From positions 1 to 64,000 of the forward strand of contig DYFA01000061.1 of assembly GCA_020725425.1 (NCBI GenBank): a DNA stretch of 64,000 nt, read 5' to 3'. Both the position numbers and the translations under genes were made by a program. This document shows, in pieces, positions 40,210 through 49,170 of this stretch. Source of the stretch: Aneurinibacillus sp. GTDB lineage: Bacteria > Bacillota > UBA5301 > DYFA01. The notes below the pieces were generated by a model that worked only from the letters and a program-made list of their open reading frames with translations, ran no database searches and was not told the DNA's origin. Numbering within the stretch: position 1 is the first letter of the stretch; each line of letters begins with the position of its first letter.

Positions 40210-40724
40210 GTCTTCTCCGCGAACTGAACCTGTGGGCAGCCGAGTATGCCGGGGCGCTCTCCATCGCCCTGACCGGCCTGCTCGTCATCGTGGCGGTGAT
40301 CTTCCTCCGCCTCAACGCCCGTCTGCAGAAGCTGATCCGGCGGTACAGCAGCCTCATGCAGGGCGTGAACCAGGCCAATTTGGAGGCTCTGCTCGAGCAG
40401 CAGGTGGAACTGACCCGCCGGCAAGAGGCCCGGCTCTCCGAGGCGGCGGCCGCTCTCGAGCAGTTGAAGGTCCAGGTGAGGAGCAGCCTGCAGCGGGTGG
40501 GACTGGTGCGGTACAACGCCTTCGACGGCGTGGGCGGCAACCAGAGCTTCTCCCTGGCCCTCCTGGACGCCGAGGGCAATGGCTTCGTGCTCAGCAGCCT
40601 GTTCGGGCGGTCGGAGTCGGCCATGTACTGCAAGGCCGTGGAGAAGGGGCGGCCGGTGCTGCCCTGCTCCGACGAGGAAGAGGAGGCCATCTGCCAGGCG
40701 ATGGGCGGCCGGGAGGCTGAATAG
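40206..40724 (+). CDS. DUF4446 family membrane protein
   Basis: A 172-residue protein: one N-terminal helix (SIALTGLLVIVAVIFLRL), a coiled-coil-like region (about 60-95), then the conserved GLVRYNAFDGVGGNQSFSLALLDAEGNGFVLSSLFGRSES...YCKAVEKG of DUF4446, common near parB in Firmicutes. TTG start at 40206 overlaps larC by four bases. Function unknown. Confidence 0.88.
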   Translation: MSLLRELNLWAAEYAGALSIALTGLLVIVAVIFLRLNARLQKLIRRYSSLMQGVNQANLEALLEQQVELTRRQEARLSEAAAALEQLKVQVRSSLQRVGLVRYNAFDGVGGNQSFSLALLDAEGNGFVLSSLFGRSESAMYCKAVEKGRPVLPCSDEEEEAICQAMGGREAE

Positions 40725-40778
40725 CGGCTGCGTCGGCCGGGGAGACTCCCTACTGCTGCAGGACGCGGCGAGGGAGGG

Positions 40779-41036
40779 ATGAGAGTGGACCGGCGGATTG
40801 TGGCCGTCGCCACCGAGCTGGGGAACGTCCGGGCCCAGCTCGAAGCCAGGGGTTTCCTGGTGGTTGATCTCGATGGGACCGATCTCAAGCAGGTGGATGC
40901 CGTCGTGGTAAGCGGGGCGAGCGACAACCTCACCGGCATCCAGAACGTCGAGACCCAGGCGCCGGTGATCGACGCTGCGGGGCGGAGCGCGGCGGAGGTG
41001 GCCGAGGACGTGGCGGAGCGGATTGAACTTCGTTGA
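40779..41036 (+). CDS. UPF0180/YkuS-like protein
   Basis: An 85-residue protein (RRIVAVATELGNVRAQLEARGFLVVDLDG...VDAVVVSGASDNLTGIQ) matching the UPF0180 family of spore-formers in length and pattern. Converges on yyaC. Function unknown. Confidence 0.82.
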   Translation: MRVDRRIVAVATELGNVRAQLEARGFLVVDLDGTDLKQVDAVVVSGASDNLTGIQNVETQAPVIDAAGRSAAEVAEDVAERIELR

Positions 41037-41046
41037 CGGGCCCGGG

Positions 41047-41667
41047 TCAGATCTCGCCGCGAGCCGTTTCGCTGACGGCCGCCGCTACCTGAGAGAGGCT
41101 GTCGTACAGGCTGTCGGCGATGATGTCCGCCATCTTCATCACCAACGCCAGGCGGGTGTTCTGCAGGACGAGGTACTCCATAAAGCCGCCGACGTTGACC
41201 ACGCCGATGACGTGAACCTGCCCGACGGGGGGCAGGTTCTTGTTTACCCCGGTGCCGGGGCGGAGCGGCCCGGACTTCACGCTGATGCACCCGACATGGT
41301 CGGTCTTGCCGAGGCAGGCGTCGATGGCGATGACGAAGGGGTCGTGGTGGAGCTGGACGATGCGCTCCAGATTCTCGGCGAGGTTGGCGGCATGTACCGG
41401 CTGCTCCAGCGTGCCGTAGACGGCGAAGGTGCGGCCGGTGCGGGTGGTCAGCTTGGACCCGGTGAGCGGGCCGAGGGCGTCGCCCGTCGAGCGGTCGGTT
41501 CCGATGCACAGGACCACGATCTCCCGGTCGGGGGTGTACCCGCAGTCCACCAGGAACCGCATCAGCCCCAGAGAGAGGATCTGGCGGGCATAGGGGTCTT
41601 CGGCGTGCACCCGGTCGGTCTGGGGCAGCCGGAGGGTTCGGGATCCCGGAAGGACCAGTTCGAGCAC
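41047..41667 (-). CDS. yyaC: Spore protease YyaC
   Basis: A 206-residue protein: VVLCIGTDRSTGDALGPLTGSKL, AIDACLGKTDHVGCISVKSGPLRPGTGVNKNLPPVG and GFMEYLVLQNTRLALVMKMADIIA are the YyaC/GPR-related signatures. YyaC is a sporulation protein related to germination proteases; it also lies near parB in B. subtilis. It supports the spore-forming nature of the host. Confidence 0.92.
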   Translation of the reverse strand: MLELVLPGSRTLRLPQTDRVHAEDPYARQILSLGLMRFLVDCGYTPDREIVVLCIGTDRSTGDALGPLTGSKLTTRTGRTFAVYGTLEQPVHAANLAENLERIVQLHHDPFVIAIDACLGKTDHVGCISVKSGPLRPGTGVNKNLPPVGQVHVIGVVNVGGFMEYLVLQNTRLALVMKMADIIADSLYDSLSQVAAAVSETARGEI

Positions 41668-41789
41668 GTCTCCTGGGGCACCTCCTGCGGTGTCGAGCTT
41701 GACCGGTAGCCAGTATATGGAGAAAAGAGGGGCTGTATGCGCATCCCTGCCAACCCCCGGTCATAAACCTGTGAGAGGTGAGCAGGGGC

Positions 41790-42791
41790 ATGAAACCGGC
41801 GGGGCGGGGTGCGGCGGGCAGCCGCTGGACGGCGGCGGTGGCGGGAGCGGCCGGAGTGGTCGGGGCCGGCTTCGCCTCAGGGCGGGAAGCCGCCGTCTTT
41901 TTTGCGCCGTACGGGGTCTGGGGCCTGGTGGGGCTGGCGTTGGCTGTCCTCCTGGCAGGGCGCACGGCCTCGCGGCCTCTCCGCGTCCTGGCGGCGCCTT
42001 GGCAATCGGCCTGGCTGCTGCTGCTCTGGGTCACCCTGGCGGCCACGCTCGCGGCCGGGGGAGAGGTGCTCCACCACCTGCTGGGCTGGCCGGTGGAGGC
42101 CGGCGCGGCAACTCTGGGGGCGCTGGCGGCCGCAGTCCCCGGGCGGGCAGGCGTCCAGCGGCTGCAGGGAGCGACGGTGCTGCTCTTGGCAGGTGCCATT
42201 CTGCTCGTCGGAGGGGCGGCTGGAGCCAGAGCCGGTGCTGGCCTGGGCTCGGTCGAGCGGTGGGCTTTCTTGCCGGGGATCGCCGCGGCGGAGACGGCCC
42301 GGGGGCCGTTGGGCGCCCTTTTAGCCGCCCTGCTCTACGCCTCGTACACCTCGGCCCTGATGACCGGCGGGGCGAACGCGGGCGGGGGGCGCCGCCCCGA
42401 CGCCTGGCCCGGAGCAACCCTGGTAGGCTTGCTGCTGACGGTCATGGTCAGAGCTCTTCACTGCTCGCCGGGAGCCGGCCGCGCCCCCCTGCCGATGCTG
42501 GCGGTGGCCGCCGGGTGGGGCGCCGGTGCCGCCCGGGCCTATGCCTGCCTGCTCGGCGTGGCGGCGGCCAACGCCGCCCTGGCGACGACCCGCGCTCTGG
42601 GGGGCCGGCTGGCGGGACTGGCCGGCGGTCCGGCGGCAGCCCGTTGCCTGGTGGCCCTGCTGGCCTGGGCCGCCTCGATGCTGGGCTTCGCCGACCTCGT
42701 AGGGACGGTCTACCCGCTGCTCGGGTGGGCCTGGCTCCCGGTGGTGCTCGGACTGGGGGGCGCTTGTTCCCCGAGAGGACAGGACATATAA
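41790..42791 (+). CDS. YkvI-like multi-pass membrane protein
   Basis: A 333-residue protein with roughly nine to ten hydrophobic helices. The first carries VVGAGFASGREAAVFFAPYGVWG, the signature of the YkvI membrane family with an APC-like fold. Several of the later helices are unusually Ala/Gly rich. ATG 41790 has GAGAGGTGA eight bases upstream. Probably a transporter; no substrate can be assigned. It is divergent from yyaC. Confidence 0.78.
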   Translation: MKPAGRGAAGSRWTAAVAGAAGVVGAGFASGREAAVFFAPYGVWGLVGLALAVLLAGRTASRPLRVLAAPWQSAWLLLLWVTLAATLAAGGEVLHHLLGWPVEAGAATLGALAAAVPGRAGVQRLQGATVLLLAGAILLVGGAAGARAGAGLGSVERWAFLPGIAAAETARGPLGALLAALLYASYTSALMTGGANAGGGRRPDAWPGATLVGLLLTVMVRALHCSPGAGRAPLPMLAVAAGWGAGAARAYACLLGVAAANAALATTRALGGRLAGLAGGPAAARCLVALLAWAASMLGFADLVGTVYPLLGWAWLPVVLGLGGACSPRGQDI

Positions 42792-42833
42792 TTGAACTAC
42801 CATGTCCTCCCGTTGCACGAAGGTGGCTTCCCG

Positions 42834-44228
42834 ATGAGCCACGCACCCGCCAACTCCACACCGGCGCTGCGCCGGCGGCCGGCCTTTCCCCTTCTGGTGG
42901 CGGTCTTGGTCGCCTCCGGGCTCGTTGCCGGGGTTCTGGTCGCCGTAAGCCAGACCATCCTGCCCGGAGTGGCGGTCGAGGGGGTTCCCGTCGGCGGGCT
43001 GAGGCGGGCTGAGGCGGAGAAGCGGCTCCGCGCCGAGCTGAACGCCCTTCTGAGCCATCCTGTCTACCTGAAACACGGGCCGGAACAGAGCGAGGTCTCG
43101 CCCGGCGAGGTGGGGCTCGTGGCGGACATCCCTGCCACGCTGGCCGCCGCCTGCGCTCCCGGCCACCGGGGATCTCTGCCCCGCCGATTGCGGGCGTGGC
43201 TGAGCGCGGCGCAGGGGGTGGAGGTACCCCTTCCGGCGGTCGTCCGGTGGAAGGAGGAGGTTTTCCAGCGGTGGCTGGCGGAGCTGCGGGGGCGGCACGG
43301 GCAGGCGGCGGTTGAGGCGGGCTGGCGCGTCCTGCCGAGCGGGCTGGTCGAGGTCACTCCGGCGGCGGTCGGGCGGGACGTGCACGACGGGGAGCTGCGC
43401 CGGCGGCTGCGGGCGGCGGCCTTCGCTCCGTCCGGAGGGCGCACTGTGGAACTGCCCCTCTACACCGTTCACCCGCGCCGCTCCACGGACAAGGCGTTGT
43501 CCCTCGGCATCACCGAGGTGGTGGCCCGTTACCGGACCTACTTCGACCGCGGCGACGCCAATCGCACGGAGAACATCCGCCTGGCGGCTGAGACGATGGA
43601 TCAGGCCGTGCTCCAGCCGGGGGAAACTTTCTCCTTCAACCAGACTGTGGGCCCGCGGATCCCCGACTCAGGCTACCGGGAGGCGCCGGTGGTGGTCAAC
43701 GGGCGCCTTGTGCCGGGGATCGGCGGGGGGGTGTGCCAGGTCTCGAGCACTCTGTACAACGCCGTCCTCCTGGCCGATCTGGCGGTGGTGACGCGACACC
43801 GCCACTCCATCCCCTCGGCCTATGTCCCGCCGGGGCGGGACGCCACCGTGGCCTACGACTACTTCGACTTCCGGTTCCGCAACCCCCACGAGTGGCCGGT
43901 CGTCATCGACCTGGAGCTCGGGGCGGGGTGGCTGGAGGCCCGCGTGCTGGGCCGGAAACCCCCGGGCGAGAAGATCGAGCTCCGGAGCGAGGTCCTCGAA
44001 ACCTATCCCCCCACAGCGGAAGAGGTGCCTGACCCGGAACTCCCGCCGGGGCAGCGGGTCGTGGTCGCCAACGGTGCCCCCGGCTACCGGGTGAAGGTGT
44101 GGCTGATCCGCTACCGCGACGGGGTCGAGGTCGAGCGGCGACTCGTCTCCCACGACCGGTATCAGCCGCTGCGGGCGCTGGTCCGAGTGGGCGCCGCCGC
44201 CCAAAGCGGCCTGCCCGCGCGGCACTAG
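42834..44228 (+). CDS. VanW family exported protein
   Basis: A 464-residue protein. One N-terminal helix (FPLLVAVLVASGLVAGVLVAV), a peptidoglycan-binding-4-type region (VAVEGVPVGGLRRAEAEKRLRAELN), then the VanW domain (NRTENIRLAAETMDQAVLQPGETFSFNQTVGPR...GGGVCQVSSTLYNAVLLADLAVVTRHRHS) and a C-terminal G5-like beta region. ATG 42834 follows AAGGTGG. Likely cell-wall or spore-wall associated. Its stop codon shares CTAG with the facing gene. Confidence 0.9.
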   Translation: MSHAPANSTPALRRRPAFPLLVAVLVASGLVAGVLVAVSQTILPGVAVEGVPVGGLRRAEAEKRLRAELNALLSHPVYLKHGPEQSEVSPGEVGLVADIPATLAAACAPGHRGSLPRRLRAWLSAAQGVEVPLPAVVRWKEEVFQRWLAELRGRHGQAAVEAGWRVLPSGLVEVTPAAVGRDVHDGELRRRLRAAAFAPSGGRTVELPLYTVHPRRSTDKALSLGITEVVARYRTYFDRGDANRTENIRLAAETMDQAVLQPGETFSFNQTVGPRIPDSGYREAPVVVNGRLVPGIGGGVCQVSSTLYNAVLLADLAVVTRHRHSIPSAYVPPGRDATVAYDYFDFRFRNPHEWPVVIDLELGAGWLEARVLGRKPPGEKIELRSEVLETYPPTAEEVPDPELPPGQRVVVANGAPGYRVKVWLIRYRDGVEVERRLVSHDRYQPLRALVRVGAAAQSGLPARH

Positions 44229-44386
44229 TACCCTTCGTTCGAGGCGCCCACGACGGCGCAGGTCTGGGCGGTGCAGACGAAGCCGCACTGCGGGCAGGCC
44301 GCCTCCCTCCGTCCTTCGCTGGCGAACATGTGGCCGCACCGGGCGCACTTGAAGGTCTCTTCGGCGTTGTCCGGAGTCTTCTGCAT
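44225..44386 (-). CDS. Small zinc-ribbon protein
   Basis: A 53-residue protein with two CxxC knuckles, FKCARCGHMF and ACPQCGFVC, the pattern of a rubredoxin-like zinc ribbon. ATG 44386 has AAGGAGG at the right distance. Its TAG is the reverse of the vanW TAG (CTAG at 44225-44228), so the genes converge with a four-base overlap. Function unknown. Confidence 0.8.
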   Translation of the reverse strand: MQKTPDNAEETFKCARCGHMFASEGRREAACPQCGFVCTAQTCAVVGASNEGY

Positions 44387-44505
44387 GGTCGTCCTCCTCC
44401 TTTGGGGCGGTTCCCCCCACAGCGATAGCATTCCCTCCGGAGACCACGGCGTTTCTTCCCCCCGGCCCGTTCGACCCAGGGCACTTGGGGTTGGACTTGC
44501 TTAGG

Positions 44506-44727
44506 ATGGTACGGGGCGAACGTTCCCCAGACCTGTACGGAAAGGACGATGAAGGCGTGGATGGATACACTGTGTTTCCTCGCCGGTACTGGCCGGTGCT
44601 GCGGCGCCTTCCCGGCCCGCCGCCCTGGCTGATGCCGCGGTTGCGGGCCCTCGGACCTCCGCCGGGGTATGTCTGGAACTGCTGCCACCGGTACCTGGAC
44701 GGCCTCCGGAGCCGGTGGGGGCAGTAG
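44506..44727 (+). CDS. Hypothetical Pro/Trp-rich protein
   Basis: A 73-residue frame: charged N-terminus, then RRLPGPPPWLMPRLRALGPPPGYVWNCCHRYLDGLRSRWGQ. No family is recognised. The Shine-Dalgarno sequence is weak (TTAGG next to ATG) and a TTG at 44485 is another start. Composition fits the host and it lies between two well-supported genes, but it could be non-coding. Confidence 0.45.
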   Translation: MVRGERSPDLYGKDDEGVDGYTVFPRRYWPVLRRLPGPPPWLMPRLRALGPPPGYVWNCCHRYLDGLRSRWGQ

Positions 44728-44781
44728 GACCGGAGCCGGAGTCCCGGCTCAGCGTACACCGCGGGGAAGGAGGGAACCGAC

Positions 44782-44853
44782 GTGTGGTGGGCACCGTGGT
44801 GGGTCTTTCTGCTCTCTCTCGGCTTGCTCGGAACCACCCCCTTCTGGTGGTGA
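44782..44853 (+). CDS. Trp-rich hydrophobic micro-protein
   Basis: A 23-residue frame: a GTG start, WWAPWWVFLLSLGLLG, then TTPFWW and stop. GGAAGGAGGG lies ideally upstream. It has the same xWWVFLLxLxLLG helix style as the four YjcZ-like proteins, but lacks their Gly core. Seven residues are Trp or Phe at the two ends, suggesting membrane interface anchoring. Confidence 0.5.
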   Translation: MWWAPWWVFLLSLGLLGTTPFWW

Positions 44854-44922
44854 CCCTGGAAGTGTAGACTGGGCGGGAAGGGGTGAGGTACCCTTCCCGC
44901 TCTGGCAGAGAGGGGACGGCGG

Positions 44923-45684
44923 ATGGCGGAGGAGCGCCTTTCGTATCACCAGGTTCAGGCGATGATGGGAGCGAGCAGCGCTCACCCGGGCGGTTTCGCC
45001 GCGACGCTCAAGCTGCTTGCTCTGCTGGAAATACCGCCGGGGCTGAGGGTGCTGGAGTGCGGGTGCGGGACGGGGCGCACCGCCTGCCACCTGGCCCGCC
45101 AGGGCGCCCGCGTGACGGCGGTGGACCGCAACCCCGTCATGCTGGCCAAGGCGCAGCGGAGGGGCGGGGCGGACGGAGTGGAGGTCCAGTGGGTCCTTGG
45201 CGATGTTCTGACCCTCCCGTTCGAGGACAGCCAGTTCGACCTGGTGCTGGCGGAGTCGCTCACGGTCTTCAACCCCATCCCGGAGGTGCTCCGGGAGTAT
45301 CGCCGGGTCCTCGTGCCGGGCGGACAAGTGGCGGACCTGGAGATGGCGGGACGGCCCGGCCTGCCGCCCGAGGCCCGCGCCGAGCTCCTGCGGTTCTACG
45401 GCGCCCCGGACCTGCCGACCGCTGAGGGCTGGCGGGAGGCCTACGCCGCGGCCGGCTTCGACCCGGTGGTCCTCTGGGGCCCCCACCCCATCGATCTGCG
45501 TGAGCCCGGACGGAGCCAGGCCCGCCATCCCGATCCGCTGGACCTGAGCGACCCCGGAGTGCGGGACGACCCCCGGGTGGTGGCGGTGCTCTGGGAGAAC
45601 ATCCTGCTCATGGCAGAGAACCGGCAAAACCTCAGCTATCTCGGGATCATTGCCACCCGACCGCAGCTATCAGCCGGTCAGTAG
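44923..45684 (+). CDS. Class I SAM-dependent methyltransferase
   Basis: A 253-residue methyltransferase. Motif I is VLECGCGTGRTACHLARQGARVTAVDRN, followed by GDVLTLPFEDSQFDLVLAESL and EYRRVLVPGGQVADLEM. The N-terminus resembles methylase_11 proteins. Substrate unknown. It lies before the MFS-nitrilase cluster, separated from it by 87 bp with a GC-rich inverted repeat. Confidence 0.85.
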   Translation: MAEERLSYHQVQAMMGASSAHPGGFAATLKLLALLEIPPGLRVLECGCGTGRTACHLARQGARVTAVDRNPVMLAKAQRRGGADGVEVQWVLGDVLTLPFEDSQFDLVLAESLTVFNPIPEVLREYRRVLVPGGQVADLEMAGRPGLPPEARAELLRFYGAPDLPTAEGWREAYAAAGFDPVVLWGPHPIDLREPGRSQARHPDPLDLSDPGVRDDPRVVAVLWENILLMAENRQNLSYLGIIATRPQLSAGQ

Positions 45685-45771
45685 TAAATAAAGGAAAACG
45701 ATCGCTCGACGGGAATCTATCTCCGGGGTCCCCGGGAGGGCGGAAGTCCGGGACCCGGGAGGCGGAGGCGG

Positions 45772-47100
45772 ATGGACGAGCGGCGGAGCCCGGCTCGCGG
45801 AGTCCTTTTCCACCTGGCGTTGGCCTCTTACTGGTTTTCTTTCAATTACCACTGGGGCGCCTTGCTGAACGTGGTCATCCCCTTTGACGTGCTGCGCTTC
45901 GTCCCGGAGGCGGCGAAGGGGCGCTTCCTCGGCTTGGCGCTTTCTCTCGGGGCGTTCGTGGCGATGGTGGTCCAGCCGGTGGCCGGGACGCTCAGCGACG
46001 GGTTCGGCTCGCGGTGGGGCCGCCGCCGTCCCTTCCTCCTCGCCGGCGCCCTGGGCACGGCCGCTGGCCTTCTCCTCATGGCAGGGGCCCCGGCATTCGC
46101 CGTCTTCGTGGGCGCCTACGGGTTGGTGCAGCTGGCGTCCAACGTGAGCGTCGCCGGGTACCAGGGCCTGATGCCCGACGTGGTCGCCGAGGAGGAGCGG
46201 GGGCGGGCCGCGGGCTACCGGGGTCTGATGACCGCGCTGGGCAGCCTGACCGGTATCGGGCTGGCCTCCTGGGCGCTGAATTCCGGAGGGCGCACCGCCT
46301 TCTACTGGTCGATCGCGGCCGTGCTCTTCGGTGGCGCCCTCCTCACCGCCTGGAGGGTCCGGGAAGAGCCCTCCGCCCGGCGCCGCTTCTCCTTTCCCGA
46401 CTTCCGGCGCGGCTTCTGGGTGGACCCGCGGCATAACCCGGACTTCGGCTGGGTCTTCCTCACCCGCTTCCTTGTCTACCTCGGGTTTTACACCATCATG
46501 AACTTCATGCTCTACTACCTCCGGGACGCGGTGGTGCCCCAGCCCGTCCTCCTGCCGGGCCTGGGCCGGCTGAACTACCTGGCCGTCCAGACGGTGGTAG
46601 GGGCGGCAGTCCTCCTGGGCACGGCGGCGGCCAGCGTAGCGGCGGGCAACCTCTCCGACCGGATCGGGCGGAAACCCCTGGTCTCCGCCTCGGCCGCGGC
46701 GATGGCCTTGGGGGCGGTGGTCTTGATCCTGCGCCCCCCGCTCCCGCTGGTTCTGGGGGTGGGCTTTCTCTTCGGGATCGCTTTCGGCACCTACCTCAGC
46801 GGGGAGTGGGCCCTGGCCACGGACTGCCTGCCGTCGGCGGGCGAGGCCGGACGCTACCTGGGGTTGTGGGGCATCGCCATGACGCTGCCGCAGGTGATCG
46901 GGCCCCTGCTGGGCGGGAGCATCCTGGACCGGGTCGCCCGGGCGGCGCCGGGTCTGGGGTACGCGGCCCTTTTCGGCACCGCCATGCTGTACCTGGGCGC
47001 GGGAGCGCTGGTCGTCTGGAGGGTACGCCGGGGCGGGAGACCGGCCGCGGCGTCGGGGGGTGAGCGGTGTGGCAGAGCAGGTACAGGTAGCGGCGGTTAA
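45772..47100 (+). CDS. MFS transporter
   Basis: A 442-residue major-facilitator protein with about 12 helices. The loop 2-3 motif is GTLSDGFGSRWGRRRPFLLAG and the equivalent in the second half is GNLSDRIGRKPLV. The overall pattern (YRGLMTALGSLTGIG) resembles the sugar/drug-type GPH-like MFS. It overlaps the next nitrilase-like gene by 32 bp, so the cluster is a single operon and the transporter may carry the substrate or product of those proteins. Confidence 0.9.
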   Translation: MDERRSPARGVLFHLALASYWFSFNYHWGALLNVVIPFDVLRFVPEAAKGRFLGLALSLGAFVAMVVQPVAGTLSDGFGSRWGRRRPFLLAGALGTAAGLLLMAGAPAFAVFVGAYGLVQLASNVSVAGYQGLMPDVVAEEERGRAAGYRGLMTALGSLTGIGLASWALNSGGRTAFYWSIAAVLFGGALLTAWRVREEPSARRRFSFPDFRRGFWVDPRHNPDFGWVFLTRFLVYLGFYTIMNFMLYYLRDAVVPQPVLLPGLGRLNYLAVQTVVGAAVLLGTAAASVAAGNLSDRIGRKPLVSASAAAMALGAVVLILRPPLPLVLGVGFLFGIAFGTYLSGEWALATDCLPSAGEAGRYLGLWGIAMTLPQVIGPLLGGSILDRVARAAPGLGYAALFGTAMLYLGAGALVVWRVRRGGRPAAASGGERCGRAGTGSGG

Positions 47101-48052
47101 CCTGGGGGTGGCCCGGCTCTGGCGGCACGAGGCGGGCGCCAGCCGCTCCGAGCGGATGGCCGCCGAGGCCCGGGCAGCGATGGCGGACTTGGCCGCCCGG
47201 GCGGCGGCCGCGGGGGCGCAGTTGCTTCTCTTCCCGGCGTTGTCCGGCATGCTCCTCACGCCCGACGGGGCAAAGGCCGTCCGGCGGTGGGCGGAGGGGC
47301 GGCCGGCCGGAGCGGACCGCTCCGCCTCCGCGGCCTGGGCGGAGGAGGCCGCCGGGTTCCTGAGCGGGCTGGCCCGCCGGCACCGCCTGCACCTGGCAGC
47401 CAGCCACCTGGTGGCGGAAGGGGACGGGTGGCGGCACGAGGCCGTGGTCTTCGGGTCGGAAGGCGCTGAGCTAGGGCGGCAGGCGCAGACGCACGCCAGC
47501 CGCCGCGAGGCCGCCGCCGGCCTCCGGCCGGCCTCCCGGCTGGCCGTGATCGACACCCCGCTGGGCCGCCTGGGGCTGGCGATCGGGACCGACACCTGGT
47601 ACCCCGAGGTCAGCCGCATCCTGACCCTGTCCGGAGCCGACGTGCTCCTGTTTCCGCAGGCCGTCGTGCGCCCCTACCCCTTGTGGCGCCAGGTGGCCGG
47701 GGCCTGGCAGGAGGTCCAGCAGAACCAGGTCTTCGGTCTGGAGAGCGGCCTGGCCGGCGGCAGCTTCATCGGCCGCGCCGCCGTCTTCGGGCCGTGCGAG
47801 TTGACCCCCGGCCAGACTGGGCAGCTCGCCGGCGTCGGGCCGTCCTATACCACGGTCGACGCTCTCCAGCCGTTCGCCGGGGACAGCAGGGCTCTCCACG
47901 AAGAGGCGCTGGTCACAGCGGTCCTCGACTTTGGGAAACTGGACGGGGTGCGCCGGGCATACCCCATTTTGTCCATGCTGAACCCCGATGCCTACCAGCG
48001 GTATTTTCCCAGCGTCTACGAGGGAGCGGCGAAGGAGGGGGGCGGGCCATGA
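47069..48052 (+). CDS. Nitrilase-superfamily protein with catalytic triad lost
   Basis: A 327-residue carbon-nitrogen hydrolase fold. Aligned with its neighbour, all three catalytic positions are replaced: Glu to Ala57 (LLFPALSG), Lys to Gln140 (GRQAQTHA) and Cys to Gly173 (GLAIGTDTWYPEV). The fold itself looks complete to the C-terminal NPDAYQRYFPSVYEG. It is therefore probably a non-catalytic regulatory or structural partner. GTG 47069 is preferred; GTG 47060 overlaps the Shine-Dalgarno sequence. It overlaps the genes on both sides. Confidence 0.85.
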   Translation: MAEQVQVAAVNLGVARLWRHEAGASRSERMAAEARAAMADLAARAAAAGAQLLLFPALSGMLLTPDGAKAVRRWAEGRPAGADRSASAAWAEEAAGFLSGLARRHRLHLAASHLVAEGDGWRHEAVVFGSEGAELGRQAQTHASRREAAAGLRPASRLAVIDTPLGRLGLAIGTDTWYPEVSRILTLSGADVLLFPQAVVRPYPLWRQVAGAWQEVQQNQVFGLESGLAGGSFIGRAAVFGPCELTPGQTGQLAGVGPSYTTVDALQPFAGDSRALHEEALVTAVLDFGKLDGVRRAYPILSMLNPDAYQRYFPSVYEGAAKEGGGP

Positions 48053-49170
48053 GCCTCCGCGGCTGGCTGACTGAAGCGCTGCTGACCGGGGTGAAGGGGG
48101 TCCTGTGGTGGCGGTCGCAGCCGGCGGCCATCCACCGTTTCCTCCGGCGGCGCAACCTCCGCCGGAGCGCCAACTGCGCCGCCCTCCCGGCGCCGAAGGT
48201 CCGCGTCGCCCTGGTCCAGACCTCCCTGAGCCTCGTTCCCACCGGGGAGGCGTACGCCGCCCGCATGCTCCCGCTGGTCCAGGAGGCGGTGGAGCGCGGA
48301 GCCCAGCTGGTCGTCTTTCCGGAGGACAACGCCACCTCGCTGGTGGGGCTGCTCCCCGGCGTGGAGCGGCTGGCCTCCTCCGTCTCCCTCACGGCGGGCG
48401 GAGGCGCGGCGGGGGAGGACGGCGGGCAGGGAAGCGGCCCGGCCGCCGCCGGGTTCAAGGTCGCCGACGTTTTCCGCCTCCTCTCGTCGGCCACCCGGCG
48501 CGTCTTTGAAACCACCTTCTCTGAGCTGGCCCGGGCTTTCGGCGTGTACCTGGTCCCCGGCAGCGCCGTCCTGGCCGAGCCGGACGGCCGGGTCCGCAAC
48601 ATCGCCTACCTCTTCGGCCCCCATGGCGAGCTGATCGGCCGCCAGCCCAAGGTCCACCTTCTTCCGCTGGAGGCGGAGTGGGGCCTGTCGCCGGGCGACC
48701 GCTTCTCGGTCTTCGCCACCCCCCTGGGGAGGATCGCCTTGCCGGTCTGCATGGACATGACCTATTTCGAGAGCTTCCGGATCCTGTCCCAGCTCGGCGC
48801 CGAGATCGTGGCGGTGCCCTCGGCCAACCCCGAGCCGTGGAACCTGTGGCTTGTGCTCCGGGGGCTGTGGCCCCGGGTGCAGGAGGCGGAGGTCTACGGC
48901 CTGATCGCCAGCGCCGTCGGGGGCTTCCTGGGGCTCGAGTTCACCGGGCGCAGCAGCGCTTTCGCTCCGATGGAGCTGACCGCCGACGGGACCGGCGTGG
49001 TCGCCCAGGCGGCCGGGGTGACGACCGAGGAGATCGTGGTGGCCGACCTGGACTTGGAGGCGCTCCGCCGCCTCCGGCAGCGCTCCGGGGTGCGCGCCGG
49101 CTTCAACCGCGAGCTTTACCGGGCCTACTTCCCGGCCATCTACCAGAAGGGGCGGGCGGAACGGCGATGA
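48049..49170 (+). CDS. Nitrilase-superfamily carbon-nitrogen hydrolase (intact triad)
   Basis: A 373-residue paralogue with a full triad: Glu92 (VVFPEDNA), Lys201 (GRQPKVHL) and Cys234 (LPVCMDMTYFES). It has a 40-residue basic N-terminal extension before VRVALVQTSLSLVPTG and an insertion rich in Gly/Ala near 115-130. Both this and the preceding protein end in YxxYFPxxY. Reaction type (amidase, nitrilase, N-acyltransferase) cannot be told. ATG overlaps the previous stop. Confidence 0.9.
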   Translation: MSLRGWLTEALLTGVKGVLWWRSQPAAIHRFLRRRNLRRSANCAALPAPKVRVALVQTSLSLVPTGEAYAARMLPLVQEAVERGAQLVVFPEDNATSLVGLLPGVERLASSVSLTAGGGAAGEDGGQGSGPAAAGFKVADVFRLLSSATRRVFETTFSELARAFGVYLVPGSAVLAEPDGRVRNIAYLFGPHGELIGRQPKVHLLPLEAEWGLSPGDRFSVFATPLGRIALPVCMDMTYFESFRILSQLGAEIVAVPSANPEPWNLWLVLRGLWPRVQEAEVYGLIASAVGGFLGLEFTGRSSAFAPMELTADGTGVVAQAAGVTTEEIVVADLDLEALRRLRQRSGVRAGFNRELYRAYFPAIYQKGRAERR

